Assembly (NCBI GenBank): GCA_018881555.1
Contig: JACAXG010000489.1
Coordinates: 37,539-101,538, forward strand
Direction of reading: 5' to 3'
Source of the DNA: Amblyornis subalaris
Lineage: Eukaryota > Chordata > Aves > Passeriformes > Ptilonorhynchidae
DNA: 64,000 nt
Shown: positions 11,311-23,030 of the stretch, piece by piece
How the letters are laid out: the number at the start of each line of letters is the position of its first letter
How positions within the stretch are numbered: the first letter of the stretch is position 1
Made by a program: the position numbers and the translations under genes
Notes under the pieces: generated by a model
The model's input: the letters and a program-made list of their open reading frames with translations, nothing else
What the model was told of the DNA's origin: nothing
Database searches by the model: none

Positions 11311-11879
11311 TGTATTGGGTCTGACTGAGGTAGAGTTCAGCAGCCCTCCCAGTGCTGTGCTTTGCATTGGGAGCTGGAAGGTTGTTGATAACATACCAGT
11401 GTTTTGGCTACTGCTGAGCAGAGCTGTCCCTCTAACATTCCTTCCCCCATCAAGGGGTTGGGAGTGGGCAAGAACCTGGGAGGGGAAACAACCAGGCCAG
11501 CTGACCCAAATTAACCAAAGGGATATTCCATACCGTATGACATCAGCTCAGATATAAAAGCTAAGGGAGAGAGGAGGAACGGGGGGAGCATTTGTAATTC
11601 TTTAATGTTTGCCTTCCAGAGCAACCACTACACATGCTGAGGCCCTGCTTCCTGGAAAGTGTCCGAACATCGCTCGCTGATGGGAAGTAGAGATTAACTT
11701 TTCCCTTTGCTTATGCATGTGCAGACCTTTGCTTGTTTCTTTCTGTCACTTTAATAAAACTGCCTTATCTCAACCCACTGGTTATTTTCCATCCTATTAT
11801 TTCCCCTGTCCCACTGGGAAAAGGAGTGATAGAGCAGCTTAGTGGACACCTGGCACCCAGACAAGGCCAAACCACTACA
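11311..11879 (+). mobile_element. Solo ERVL-type LTR (TSD ATGCC)
   Basis: This 569-bp LTR starts TGTATTGGGTCTGACTGAGG and ends CCACTACA, with a perfect 5-bp duplication ATGCC (11306-11310 and 11880-11884). A TATA box (GATATAAAAGC, about 11549) and AATAAAACTG (about 11752) set plus orientation. It is the same family as the LTRs of ERV-L2 (43212-43782 and 48733-49284). A 5-bp duplication is usual for ERVL integrases. Confidence 0.93.
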
Positions 11880-13480
11880 ATGCCAGGATACCTTGTTGTG
11901 TAACCTGTCATGCAGTATTATCTGCAAGTCTATTTCCTACATGAATTTGGGAATTCCCACATTTGATGTGCTAATTGGAGATCCCTCTGTTGTTAAGACC
12001 TCTTTCTTTCCATATAGCTCCATGGTCATGAACAATGCTAAAAAGCATATTTTGAGTCAGTCCACATATATTTACCCTTTTCCCTGCTGCCAGGTTCAGG
12101 GCCTTTTGTACTGCTATGAGCTCTGCCCTTTGTGCTGAGGTGTCAACAGGCAGCAGTGCAGCTTCTATTACCTCGATTGTCGTGACTACTGCATAGTCAG
12201 CTCCTTGTTTTCCATCTTCCACCAAGCTACTTCTGTCTGCAAAGAACTGTATCTCTGGATCTTCAATGGGTGCCTCTTGTAGGTCTGATTGACTTGCATC
12301 TGCAAGCAATCATGGGTTAGTTGCTTTTCTCCTTGCATCGGTGTATTTAGGAACACATCAAATCCACATCTTCTTGCTCTATTAAAACAGTCAGATATTT
12401 CAGCATACGGCTTGGGAAAAGCCAGTGCCTGGCCTTTTGGATGAGGAGAACAGTTGCTGCTACAGCTCGCAGGCATCCCTGGCTAACGTTGTAGAGTTGA
12501 TTTTGAAAAGTACCCCACAGGCCTCTTGAAGTCCCCTGCCTTCTGAGCCAGAACTCCAAGGTGCTGTCATTTGTGTACAAAAAGCTCAAAGAGCTTTGAT
12601 AGACATCAGGGCTATCTTTTCTCAGGCCTTCCGGGGTCTCCTTAAGTCAAGACCATGCCTCCCAAGAATGCTGTTAAATCTTGGGCAGTCGCAGGTTGGG
12701 GTACTTGGCAGATGGCCTCTTTTCTGTCCGTTCCCAATTTCTGCTCTCCTGGAATTATTTCAAACCCTAGGTAGGTAACTTGCTGTTCCATGATTTGAGC
12801 TTTTTCCTGAGGTACTTTGTAGCCTCCTTGGCCTGGGAAATTTAGAAGACTGATAGTCAATTCCATACACTTTTCATTACTTTCAGTTGCTAGTAAGATG
12901 TCATCAACCTACTGCAGGACCAATCCTTCAGGATTCTCCCTCTTCCAGATCTCTAATTCTTTTGCCAATTGATTCCCAAAACTCGGTGGGCTATTTTTAA
13001 ATCCTTGTGGTAATACAGTCCAGGTAAGCTGAGTCTTCCAACCAGTTCTGGGATTTTCCCATTCAAAGACAAAAACGCCCTAACTTTACTCGATGAGAGG
13101 TATGCAAAAGAAGGTATCCTTCAGATCTATTACTGTAAACCATTGATGATATTCTGTTAACTGGCAAAATGGGTGTGTTATATTCTGATTCACATTTTAT
13201 CACTAATCCAAATTTCCTCGAATTCTCTATTAGACTCTGTATTCCCCTTCTAGCTTCCAATATCAATGGATATTGTTTCTGCCTTACTGGTTTTGATCCA
13301 GGTTTTAGGGTAACGCTTACAGGCTGAGATCGTCAGGAACGTCCTGGAGTTCCACTGTTCCCAGCCAGGGATGTTACTGCATTTTCTATAGCTCACAGTA
13401 TTCCTCCAAAATTGTCTGGTTCTGGTATTCCCTGTAACATAAAAATTCTTGCCTTGATGGCTTTTAGTCTCATATACCAA
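11880..13480 (-). pseudogene. pol: ERV-G1 reverse transcriptase and RNase H
   Basis: Minus-strand gammaretrovirus-type polymerase. The N-terminal stretch (LKPGSKPVRQKQYPL) is at about 13260-13310; the palm and thumb part (SLLNFPGQGGYKV, then QVTYLGFEI) is at 12642-12866; RNase H (SAQRAELIAVQKAL, AAGKRVNI) is at 11971-12309. RNase H has ADRSS where a TDGSS-like box would be expected. Many stops and frame changes make it non-functional. The same domains occur in ERV-G2 on the plus strand. Confidence 0.8.
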
Positions 13481-13742
13481 TAATTATACTTCTCCATCTT
13501 GAAATATATAATCCAAGAAAAGGTCTCTTCCCAAAAGATGAATCAAACACTGGTGAGTTATCTATCTTTTGCCCAATTTAAAATTAATAGGGTAAAAGAA
13601 TACTTATTTCCCTGATTTTCCTGTTGCACCAACAACATTTACAATTCCTTAATTCTTTTGTTGTTGTTCATATTTAGCTCCAGTGTTTATTAAAAATTAA
13701 TTTTCTCTTTTCTCCTTCCCCAACTGTATGGTAACCAGGGGC
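13481..13742 (-). pseudogene. pro: ERV-G1 protease remnant
   Basis: Minus-strand LLGRDLFLDYIFQ (about 13500-13535) is the C-terminal G-R-D signature of a retroviral aspartic protease, lying directly upstream of the polymerase as expected. The active-site DTGA region is not recognisable. Confidence 0.6.
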
Positions 13743-13991
13743 TCAGCTGGAGTGCTGGGGTTCCACCCCCAGTTCCCATCCATCTTGATGTAGGGGTAGC
13801 TTTGCTACCTCCGGCCCCTTCAACTTCCGGGGACCTTGGTGTCCAAAACCTTTACAATATGCACACTGATTCAGTTTCAATCCTCCCTGGAAAGACCTAC
13901 ATCTTTCCTTTCTCTTTCCAGCTCCCATTTTCTTTCTCTTTCTTCCCTTTTCTTTTCCCATCTTGATAGCCATCACCTTTTGTTTTCCCAT
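13743..13991 (-). pseudogene. gag: ERV-G1 nucleocapsid (gag C-terminus)
   Basis: An open stretch of 82 codons on the minus strand begins with a very basic tract (KGRKRKK, GAGKRKERC) and has one zinc-knuckle start, QCAYCKGFGH. One knuckle is usual for gammaretroviral nucleocapsid. The final cysteine of the CCHC pattern is missing, so zinc binding is unlikely. Confidence 0.7.
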
Positions 13992-14801
13992 TCCTTGCTC
14001 ATCCTGCTTTTTACTTCCTGCTTACCTTCTTCCTACATTCTTGTTCCCTCTTCTGCGTTCTCACTTCCAGTGGAATCTAATAGGTTATCAAGCAGAAAAT
14101 AGTTTCAAATACTTTAGTTACTCTTGCACAGACATACAGTGCACACACAAACAAGGGACATGGTGCACAGATGATGCCAAATTGAGTTTTTACCTTTTTT
14201 CTCATATAGATGCTTTGTTAATTTTAACACATGTAGTTGTAGTTTGCACTTATTTTCCTAGTACTGTTGCTGCCCTGATAGGCAGGAAGACAAAATATAT
14301 TTCAAGGCCCTATTCTATCTTGGTTCTCTGGTCTCGAGACCAGAGCTTCAAGACATATTTTTATAAACAAAGTTAGCTCATTTGGGAAAAGGGGGGGTTA
14401 GAAGGGGTTAGAACGAGGGGGGAAATTACCTCACAAATTACAATTCTAATTGGTAATTCTTGTCAGATATACTAATTTGTAAAATCTATAAGAATGGCAC
14501 GCACGTCATGTGCAGAGGTTTTCTTCAGGCTTTTTGGGGGCCTTTTCAGCGTTTCCACCTGATGAATTGTGCACCTAAGGATCCTTATAAAGGTAAACAC
14601 CTTTTATCACCTTAACCGTGTCTGGCTGATTGATTTTTTAGGGTCCGACTGGGGAGGGAAAGGCATCACAGAGACATAGGGACAAAGACACAGAGACACA
14701 GCACATACTCAATGCACTGAGAGCACACACCGTGTACCCAGAGCTCTTATTGAAGTCTATTATTAAAGACTATCCAGGGCACTTGTAAAAGTTTTCCGAG
14801 G
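13992..14801. other. Disrupted gag interval with possible LTR remnant
   Basis: This separates the nucleocapsid and capsid remnants of ERV-G1. A short block at about 14063-14115 repeats the capsid sequence at about 15210-15300, so part of gag is duplicated. A purine run near 14377-14390, a TATAAAGG near 14586 and a GGGTCCGAC block near 14640 could belong to an inserted plus-strand LTR, but I see no clean ends or duplication. No gene is recognised. Confidence 0.4.
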
Positions 14802-16000
14802 TCATAAGAGTCTGATTCTTCCAGTTCTTGCAACTTTCTTTTTAATATCCAGTGTTGAGTTCCCTATGAATATGGAAGCCAGCTGTACAGCTTCCCCAGG
14901 TTTCTCTGGATTGATATTAGTGTATCTCCTGGCAGCTACGTTAACATGTTCCCCAAATTCACTCGGTGTCTCACGTGGTCCTTGTTTCACCTCAAAGTTT
15001 AAACCAATTGATTACCTTTGGCATTGCATATTTAAAGCCAAATAATATCCACCTTTGATATTGTTCTGGTAAAACCCTCCCTTTCCTGGTGTTGGGGTCC
15101 CAATGGGAGTCCCAGGAGGGAAAATGCTCTTCAACACTTGCTGGTAACCTCCCCTCTGTGTCTATCCTGTCCACCTCCTTGCTAGCAGTCCTGAGTACCA
15201 CCTCTCTTTCTGTAGAATACAATAGATTATCTAGCAGAATTTGAAACTCCCCCCCCGTCTGGATTCTGGGTTTTGAGAATTGTTTCAAGTACTTTAGCTA
15301 CTTTCTCTAGATCTTCTCTATAGGGCCCTGCCTGTCTCATCCATGCCTCAAGATTGATGAAGGAGAAAGGTACCTTTACCGTGACTGGGCCATGAGATCT
15401 CGCCCTCTCCTGGAGCGGAACTATCACCTCCTGTCCACCCCTTTCTTTCTTACTCTCTTCCTGTTTACCCCTCTTCGACTTACCATCTTCCTGTCTGCTC
15501 ACTTTCTGTTTCCCTTGGGTCTGCCCTGCCATCAGGCTTGAAAGTAACTCCTGGCTCCTTCCTGACTGCCCGTCCCCTCCTTGTGCTCCCCCAGTCTAAG
15601 ACAAATCTTCTATCTCCCTATCTTCCACATCTGGTGCCACCATCATATCTACATCATCCTAGCGTCGACTATGGCATTTCAGACAACAGTATCCAATACT
15701 GCAGGAGGAACAACATCACTTCAATCTCCTATCCTTTGCCTTTTCCTTTTTTAAAGCTAACATGAGAGGGTCTGATGGGGCAGGTAGGCAACCCTTGTGC
15801 AATTCTGGGTGCTTTCTCAACTTAAAGAACAAATCTACATAAGGCACTTCATCCCACTTCCCCTCTCTTCTACAAAACATCAGCTGTAAAAGGGTGTTAT
15901 AATCTAAGGTACCATTCTCCAGCCACTGAGCCTGGCAGTTTAACTTATATATTGGCCATAAACAATTACAATATCTAATTAATCTAGGTTTGCTTAGTGT
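14802..16000 (-). pseudogene. gag: ERV-G1 gag matrix and capsid
   Basis: Minus strand, 5' to 3': a matrix-like segment (KWDEVPYVDLFFKLRKHPE, about 15770-15900) that also occurs in ERV-G4, a polar linker rich in K and E, a capsid start (VPFSFINLEAWMRQ, about 15340-15370), a mid-capsid stretch at 14992-15288, and a homology-region-like stretch (QGPRETPSEFGEHV, about 14950-14990). These match gammaretroviral Gag order. Frameshifts separate the pieces. Confidence 0.78.
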
Positions 16001-16660
16001 CTTGGGGATTGTTATCCCATAATCATGTTGTCACTTTCTCTTTCCCCCTTCCCAGCTCGGGAGTATCGCAATATGTGTGGGTTTGGCCCGGGATCCTAGT
16101 GGGAGCAGGGCTGGGAGTGGCCTCTCTTCCCTTCTGGTTCAGGATCGGAGCAGCACAGCCGCATGGGGCAGAGGTGTGTGTATTGAGCCGGGGCTACTGC
16201 TACATTGTGACTTAGCAGTCTCTTAGCTGCGGATGGGTCAGTCTGTGCCCAGTTGGGAGCAGAGAATGGTCGTGCGTGTTGCAGGGAGCATTCAACTGCT
16301 CTGCTACACTGTAGCTTGGCTCGCCATCTCAGGTCTGCCCACTCCGCTTTTGTGTTGCTGTGGCTACTCCTGGCTGAAACCCAGGACCGGGGCCACCTCC
16401 TGCCGAGCCCCTGCCTGCTGCGTGTTGCTGCGGCTACCCCTGTGTGTTGAGCTCCAAGACACTGATCTGCTGCAGTTTCTGCATAGCAAGCCTGCTCATC
16501 TTTTCCCTGCTTCCTGGCCGTTTGGGGGGTCCAGAGCCAACGTATGGGGTGCCGCTGGGACTGGGGCTGTCCCTGTATGGGCCGCTACTCTGCGTGGCAG
16601 CCCGACATCGTGGCCAATTGCTGTCAATAAGTTTGCAGAGGGAAGCCGTCTCTCCTCCTT
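16001..16660 (+). repeat. LTR-derived GC-rich sequence
   Basis: The first 250 bp match the minus strand of 25690-25945, which lies inside the LTR of the alpharetrovirus-like element. The following part, with repeated GCTGCGGCTACCCCTG-like blocks, matches the minus strand of 24600-24750. So this is probably part of a plus-orientation LTR or its variant. Ends are not clear, and open frames here are short and GC-driven. Confidence 0.5.
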
Positions 16661-16666
16661 CCCGTG

Positions 16667-17136
16667 TCCCAGTTTAAAAGACAGGTGTCTGTCAAAGAAG
16701 GCGAGAACCTCCATGGAATAGAAAGGATGACCCGCTGCCTCCAAATTATTATAACCTGGGCTTTCAGGCAAAGATATTGGGAAAGGAATAACAGTTCTTT
16801 ACTAGGATCTATATATAACAAGACAGACAAACAGCAACAATGAGAAAACAGAAAACCCAATAACAGCCTTTTTCTAGCCTGTTGAGCAATGTCCCTTTTT
16901 TGGTGTAGTTATGACCACAACCAGCAGGAGGCCGCTGTTGGTTCCTGGCAAGGTGATGGCTGCAGTGACTCTCGCAGACAGCACAGGGCACTGGCAGACC
17001 CCGGTGAGGCAGGGTGAGTGTGATGATTCCCCTGTGGCTGCAGGGAGCCCTGTGGCACAAATGCGGCAACCACTCCACGTGGCTAATAGCAGCTTGGGCA
17101 CAGGGAAGGAGGGGAGATGGCTTCCCTCATGCAGCA
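16667..17136 (+). repeat. LTR fragment (family B), target of ERV-A2
   Basis: It starts TGTCCCAGTTTAAAAGACAGG and matches the minus strand of 25975-26355 and 27340-27741 (shared GAATAACAGTTCTTTACTAGG and TAGTTATGACCACAACC-type blocks). ERV-A2 inserted at its right edge, and the continuation is probably within 24600-24788. Confidence 0.65.
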
Positions 17137-17142
17137 GATAGT

Positions 17143-17514
17143 TATGGGAGAATTCATACCAGAAGAAGGATGGTCTGTTGATGAAACAATTAAAGTGTAT
17201 CCCTAAAAATGTGATAATGTGGCAATAATGCAAATGCAAGGCTTTTCAGCTATTTTAAAAATTGAGGAACTAAAAACCAGATGAACAAATGCAGTCCCAG
17301 GAAAACCACAAAATGTTCGGCTGGAGATAGTGCTAAAAATGTGTCTTTGTCCTAACCCTCATCAGAATTTTGTATTAGCCAATCAAGACGCTGTTGTAAC
17401 AGCACTGCTTTGAGCAAGGTATAAAAAATCTTGTAAAAATAAAGAAAGAAGCAGCCTTTTTTGAAAAGCACTCGGTGTGTGTGTTTGTCTGTTCCAACAA
17501 TCGGATTATCGATA
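17143..17514 (+). repeat. ERV-A2 5' LTR
   Basis: 372 bp, starting TATGGGAG and ending TATCGATA. TATAAAA lies near 17420 and AATAAA near 17438. The R-U5 part resembles ERV-A1, while U3 is more diverged. Confidence 0.93.
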
Positions 17515-17516
17515 TA

Positions 17517-17534
17517 TGGTGAGCCCGACGTGAC
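17517..17534 (+). promoter_or_regulatory. ERV-A2 primer-binding site, tRNA-Trp type
   Basis: TGGTGAGCCCGACGTGAC starts two bases after the LTR and is complementary to the 3' end of tRNA-Trp with small mismatches. Confidence 0.83.
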
Positions 17535-17703
17535 TGGCGAAACAGCCACAGACGTCGTGGGGAGACAGCAGGGCGAAGCACTGTGGGAACAGAGACCGGC
17601 ATAGCAGAAGAGGCGGAGGAGTCCGTCCACAGTCCGGACCTGTGTCGACACCTTGGATTAAGGTGAGCTACCGGTGACATTGACATTGACATTAGCTGCA
17701 GTC

Positions 17704-19613
17704 ATGGGGAACCAGTTGACTGCTGAGGAAAAGACTATAGTATCCACTTGGAAAGCGTTGCTAGCGTGAAAAGGCATTAAGACCACGGAGGAAGCCTTAA
17801 GCGCCACTCTTTTCTGGGCAAGGGAACAGGGATTTTCCCCGGACATGGGAACGGCCTTCAGTATATCTTCCTGGCAGGCAGTGGGAATGAAAATGTGGGA
17901 CACGATCTCAAATGGTGATAAGACTGCTTCCAGTTTAGCTACTACGTGGAGATTGGTTTATTAGGTATTAAAGGAATGGAAAGCTGAACAAGATAAAAGG
18001 GATGAAAAATCTAACAAGGAGGGGCAATTGCAAGAAATTGAACAACAGAACTTCCCGACTTCATCAGAGAAACAGAGGACAGATTCATCAAAGAAATATC
18101 TGTCCCCTGTAGATTATGCAAACCCAAAATATCCTGCGCCATCAGATTTCGTTGAGCCCAAGTACCCGTCCCCGGTGGAGCAAATTGAGGAACTAACACT
18201 TTTGGACAAAGAAACCCCTGACTCTAAAAACCACAGCAAGTTAGACTATCCGCCCTTGCCAAGGGAGGAATTGTCTGAAGACGAGGACGAACAATTAATC
18301 ATGCAGACTCATGAACGGAGGGAGGGGGTGGGCAGTTGTGGTCGTGTGCGGTGGGTACCGACAGGCCCCTGGACGCTACCTCCCTGTAGAGTGACCGTCC
18401 AACCGAGACAGCCGGGGCGGTTCTGGGATGAAGTGAAAAAAAAGCATTGGAATGTGGGGAATGGGAATTGTTAGAGTGTTTGGGTATACCTGAGGGAACA
18501 ATGAATAGCACTGGGGACACTGGGGGAGGGGACGTGTGTATGAATACCCCCAGCTGTGAGGCTTTTCTGGTTTTCAAAGCAGCCCCTGGCACAAATCAAA
18601 CAGACAGCCACAGTGTAATAGCGTGGAGAGTAGTTCAAGATTTGCAAACAAGAGTTGCACAATATGGTCTAGGATCCTCAGAAGTTATGCAAATCATTCA
18701 TGTTATTAACAAAGATTTGCTGGCTCCTTTTGATATTAAACAGCTAGCACAGATCTTATTCCAGCCAGTGCACTTTGGAGTTTTTGAGAGCAATTGGAGA
18801 CAAATGGCTGAAAAGGCAGCTATGGAAAATATGAGATGAGCCCAAGGGGACCCACGCTTGGGGGTTGGGGTTGAAGCTCTGATGGGAACTGGCATGTTTG
18901 CAAACCCAGACCTGCAGGCGCAATGGGATCCCCTGGTTCTTAAGATGCGTCAAAAACTGGGAATAGGAGCTTTGATAAAAACCATAGAAATGGCTTCTCC
19001 CAAACCTCGATATGTAAAAATCGTACAGGGAGTGAAAGAGTCATTCCTCCANTTTGTTGAAAAGGTTGCTGCTGCTTTGGAAAAACAAGTTGATGATGAT
19101 AATTTGAGACAGTTGTTGTGTAAACAGTTAGCTCGAGATAATGCTAANGAAGACTGTCGCAAGGTAATTGAGAACTTACCAGGAGACCCTTCCCTAAATG
19201 ATATGGTCACTGCCTGTTCAAAAATTGGGTCAGTAGAACATAAGATGTCAGCTCTGGCAGCTGTCCTGCGACCACCACAAAAATGCTTTGCATGTGGGCA
19301 GCAGGGACACCTAAAGGCAGACTGCAAACAGCGACAGTCAGGACAAAAGCAAAAGGGGAATAACAATTCTAACAGTTTCTTATGCAATCGCTGTGGTAAG
19401 TCAGGTCATTATGTGAAACAATGTAAGTCCAAATTTCACGCAAATGGCCAGCCTTTGGGAAACTCAGGAAACGGGCAGAGGAGCGCGACGGGGAACAGCG
19501 CTCAGACACATGTATCTCCCCAGAATATGACACAAACACAGGCTTGCTCAACCAGCTCAGTGGGAGCACAAAGGGATCTGCCGGCCTGGATGTGTGCACC
19601 TCAGAATCAGTAA
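17704..19613 (+). pseudogene. gag: ERV-A2 gag, broken
   Basis: It starts at ATG 17704 (MGNQ, myristoylation). Breaks are a UGA at 17767 (Q in ERV-A1), a TAG near 17962 (E in ERV-A1), a one-base deletion near 18440 in an A run, and a UGA at 18837-18839 (R in ERV-A1). The last part (18858-19613) is one open frame holding capsid C-terminus and nucleocapsid with two complete CCHC knuckles (CFACGQQGHLKADC and CNRCGKSGHYVKQC). A GGGAAAC heptamer at 19457-19463 sits in the correct phase for -1 frameshifting into pro. Confidence 0.9.
19457..19463 (+). promoter_or_regulatory. Putative -1 ribosomal frameshift site (gag to pro)
   Basis: The heptamer GGGAAAC is read as G-GGA-AAC in the gag frame, matching the X-XXY-YYZ slippery pattern. 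The -1 frame is open from here into the dUTPase, while gag ends 150 bases on at 19613. ERV-A1 has GGGAAGT at the same place. I did not model a downstream pseudoknot. Confidence 0.6.
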
Positions 19614-20270
19614 TGTTAAATTCTAACCGGGTGCACAAAGTCCCCTTGAATGCACATGGACCCTTAGATCATGGCTTAAGTGCATTGTTAGTGGGAAGAT
19701 CAAGTGCTACATTACAAGGTATCTTTGTGCATCCAGGACTTATTGATGCGGATTTTATGGGACAAATTTATGCCATGGTTTCTACTCCTACACCCCCAGT
19801 CACCATCCCTGAAAAAACCCGCATCGCTCAACTTGTGCCTTTTAAGTCCTGTGTCCTTAGGATGGAGCAACGGCCTTGAGGAACTGGAGCCTTTGGATCT
19901 ACTGGGGCCCCTCAAGTTTTTTGGGCCAGGAATCTCCAATCAGCGACCACACATGACATGTACACTCATCCTACCCGGTGCCAACCCATCACAGATATGA
20001 CTTCGAGGTTTGATTGACACAGGTGCTGATGTTTCTATTGTTTCTTCCTCTGCGTGGCCTTATTCATGGCCTTTGACTGCAGTGGAATCAACCATCGTGG
20101 GCCTGGGAGGCACAACACAGAGCCACCTCAGCACACAGCCTGTGTTGGTGAAAAACGAGGAGGGTCAGACAGCTACCATCCGGCCGTATGTTGCAATGGC
20201 ACCACTGAACCTATGGGGGCGGGATGTACTTGCAGCTTGGGGTGTCAGGATTGGCACAGACCTTTCATAA
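19544..20270 (+). pseudogene. pro: ERV-A2 dUTPase and aspartic protease (pro)
   Basis: The dUTPase part (SAGLDVCTSES, GIFVHPGLID) lies in the -1 frame relative to gag and ends at a UGA 19877-19879, after which the frame moves. The protease has an intact active-site box (LIDTGADVSIV, from 20010) and GRDVLAAWG. A UGA at 19998-20000 directly precedes the protease core; ERV-A1 has the same codon at 4064-4066. The protease core itself is open to 20270. Confidence 0.87.
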
Positions 20271-20329
20271 GGGCCACTGGGCAGATGGGCAGCACTGCAA
20301 CATTGCCACTGCGATGGCTCACAGAATGA

Positions 20330-21840
20330 CCAGTGTGGGTTGACCAGTGGCGCCTGAATAAAGAAAAACTAGCTGCCCTGCAGGACTTGGTGGCAGAATA
20401 ATTAAAACAAGAACATATTAAACCTTCCACCAGTCCCTGGAACACCCCTGTCTTCATCATAAAGAAAAAATCAGGGAAATGGAGGCTGGTGCATGACCTC
20501 AGGAGGGTCAACGCAGTGATAGAAAGCATGGAGACATTTCAGGCTGGAATGCCATCACCTACGATGTTTCCTGTGGGGTGGGTCATTTTAATCATTGATT
20601 TAAAAGATTGTTTTTTCACAATTCCTTTGCATCCTCAGGACGTACCGAAGTTTGCTTTTACTGTACCCTCGATCAACAATGCTGAACCTGTAAAGCGGTA
20701 TCAGTGGAAGGTCTTACCTCAGGGTATGAAAAATAGCCCCTGTATTTGTCAGTGGTATGTTGCACAAGTTTTATCTGGAATTCGTGAACAATTTCCTGGC
20801 TCTTATTGCTATCATTATGTGGATGATATACTGGTAGCAACACCGACCCAGGAGGAATTATTGAGGATAAAACCTCAATTGTTTACTGCTTTGCATTCTT
20901 ATGGATTGCAGGTGGCTCCAGAAAAAGCCCAAAAGTTCCCCCCTTGGAAATATTTGGGAGTCAAAATTCTGGAACAAACGATACAGCATCAGAACATACA
21001 ATTTCAAACTTCTATTAGAACCTTAAATGATGCTCAAAAATTGCTAGGTATCATCAATTGGCTGCGTCCTTAGCTAGGACTGACCACAGCACAGTTGTCT
21101 CCTTTGTTTGATACATTAAAAGGAGACCCAGACTTAAATTTGCCTTGAACTCTGACTGGCCCAGCAAGCACTGGAGGAAGTCCAGCAAGCTATTTCCACA
21201 CAACAAGTTTATAGAATAGATCCCTCTACTGATACCATTGTCTTTGTAACCATACCAGATTTGCATCCCACAGGCATCCTCGGACAATGGAATGACTGCT
21301 GGCCCGACCCACTGCATGTTTTGGAATGGATTTTTCTTCCCCAGCAATTGAGGAAGACAGCACCTATGTTATTTGAATTCATTGCTCATCTGATAATAAA
21401 ATGCTGCCAGTGTTGCTTAAAGCTTATGGCCAGAGATCCCATAAAGATTGTATTACCAATACAACAAGATTATTTTGAGTGGAGTTTTGCTAACAGCGCC
21501 CGTTTACAGGCAGCGCTGAAGGGTTTTACAGGCCAAATTGTTTATCATTTACCCAGCCATAAGTTGTTGCAACTGGCAAAATTAACCCCTCTATCACTAT
21601 GGCCACGGAACAGTCGTGTGCCCGTATTGGGGCCAACTGTTTTCACAGATGGGTCGGGAAGGACTGGGAAAGCCATTGTCATGTGGAAGGATGAATCTGG
21701 TTGGCAGGTGTTGGAAGGGCATGAGCCTGGGTCTGCTCAACTCATCGAGTTACNAGCTGTAATTATGGCATTTCAGCATTTTTCTCATGTACCACTGAAC
21801 CTTGTTACTGATTCTTCTTATGTCGCAGATCTTGCACAGC
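20330..21840 (+). pseudogene. pol: ERV-A2 reverse transcriptase and RNase H
   Basis: Polymerase motifs are kept: WNTPVFIIKKKSGKWR, LIIDLKDCFFTIPL, LPQGMKNS and an intact YVDD box near 20817. Breaks are a UGA at 20327-20329 (shared with ERV-A1 at 4393-4395), TAA at about 20399 (Q in ERV-A1), TAG at 21071-21073, and indels near 21150. RNase H (VFTDGSGRTG, then TDSSYV) is open from 21261 up to the run of N. The pol frame is -1 to pro, as in betaretroviruses. Confidence 0.88.
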
Positions 21841-22045
21841 NNNNNNNNNNNNNNNNNNNNNNNNNNNNNNNNNNNNNNNNNNNNNNNNNNNNNNNNNNNN
21901 NNNNNNNNNNNNNNNNNNNNNNNNNNNNNNNNNNNNNNNNNNNNNNNNNNNNNNNNNNNNNNNNNNNNNNNNNNNNNNNNNNNNNNNNNNNNNNNNNNNN
22001 NNNNNNNNNNNNNNNNNNNNNNNNNNNNNNNNNNNNNNNNNNNNN
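21841..22045. other. Assembly gap (205 N)
   Basis: A run of N inside ERV-A2, between RNase H and integrase. In ERV-A1 the matching interval is about 100 bp, so the true gap size may differ from the number of Ns. Confidence 0.98.
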
Positions 22046-23030
22046 TCAGAAGCAGAAACATTCTTATTATGTTTTGCATGTTCGCAGTCACACCTCGCTT
22101 CCAGGTTTTGTGGCCGAAGGTAACTCCCGAGCTGACCAGCTTGCCAACCCTGCGTGAGTCGCACCTCAGCCTGACTGGATGGCGCAAGCCAAGGAATCAC
22201 ATGATTTCTACCACCAGAGTGCACGCACTTTGCAAAAACAATTTTCACTCACGTCAACTCAGGCCCGCAACATTGTCAGTGCCTGTCCTGACTGCCAGGG
22301 CTTTGCCGTGCCTTTGCCCATGGGTGTTAATCCCAGGGGTTTGCGGATGCTGCAGCTCTGGCAGACAGATGTCACACATGTATCAGAATTCGGCCGCCTC
22401 AAGTACGTGCACGTCTCAATTGATACCTTTTCTTCTGTCATATGGGCATCTGTTCATGCAGGTGAAAAGAGNCGTGATGCCATCGCACACTGGCGATTGG
22501 CTTTTGCTGCGCTGGGAGTACCAGCAGTTGTCAAAACTGATCATGGCCCTGCCTATGCCTCTGCTCGAGTGAAATAATTTTTACACCTGTGGGGCGTGGA
22601 ACACAAGTTCAGTATTCCCCATTCACCCACTGGTCAAGCTGCTGTTGAACGAGCACATGGCTCCTTGAAACGAATGTTGCAAAAACAAACAAGTGGAATG
22701 CTGGGGGAGCCTCCCCAGAGTCGTGTCCAGAAAGCGGTGTACACGCTCAACCATCTCAGGATACCTTCTGATTCTGATGTCCCTGTTATTTTAAGCCATT
22801 TTCTTTCGCTATGATCTGATGGGGCACTAGCTTTCCCCCATGGAAAGGTGTGGGTAAGGGACCTCATCACTGGTAAGTGGGAGGGCCTTTGGGACCTTAT
22901 TACGTGGGGACGTGGATATGCTTGTGTCTCCACAGATACCGGTCCTCGTTGGATACCGGCATGGTGTGTGAGACCTGATCTGCAACGGTGTGGCCGTCCC
23001 CTGGACAACAAGGATGGATCCCGCACTTAG
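22046..23030 (+). pseudogene. pol: ERV-A2 integrase
   Basis: The zinc-binding part (HDFYH and CPDC), catalytic aspartates (QTDVTH and KTDHG) and glutamate (AVERAHG) are all present, followed by a C-terminal domain (VRDLITGKWEG). Breaks are a TAA at about 22575, between the second aspartate and the glutamate, and a TGA at about 22812. The end overlaps the env start at 23014. Confidence 0.86.
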
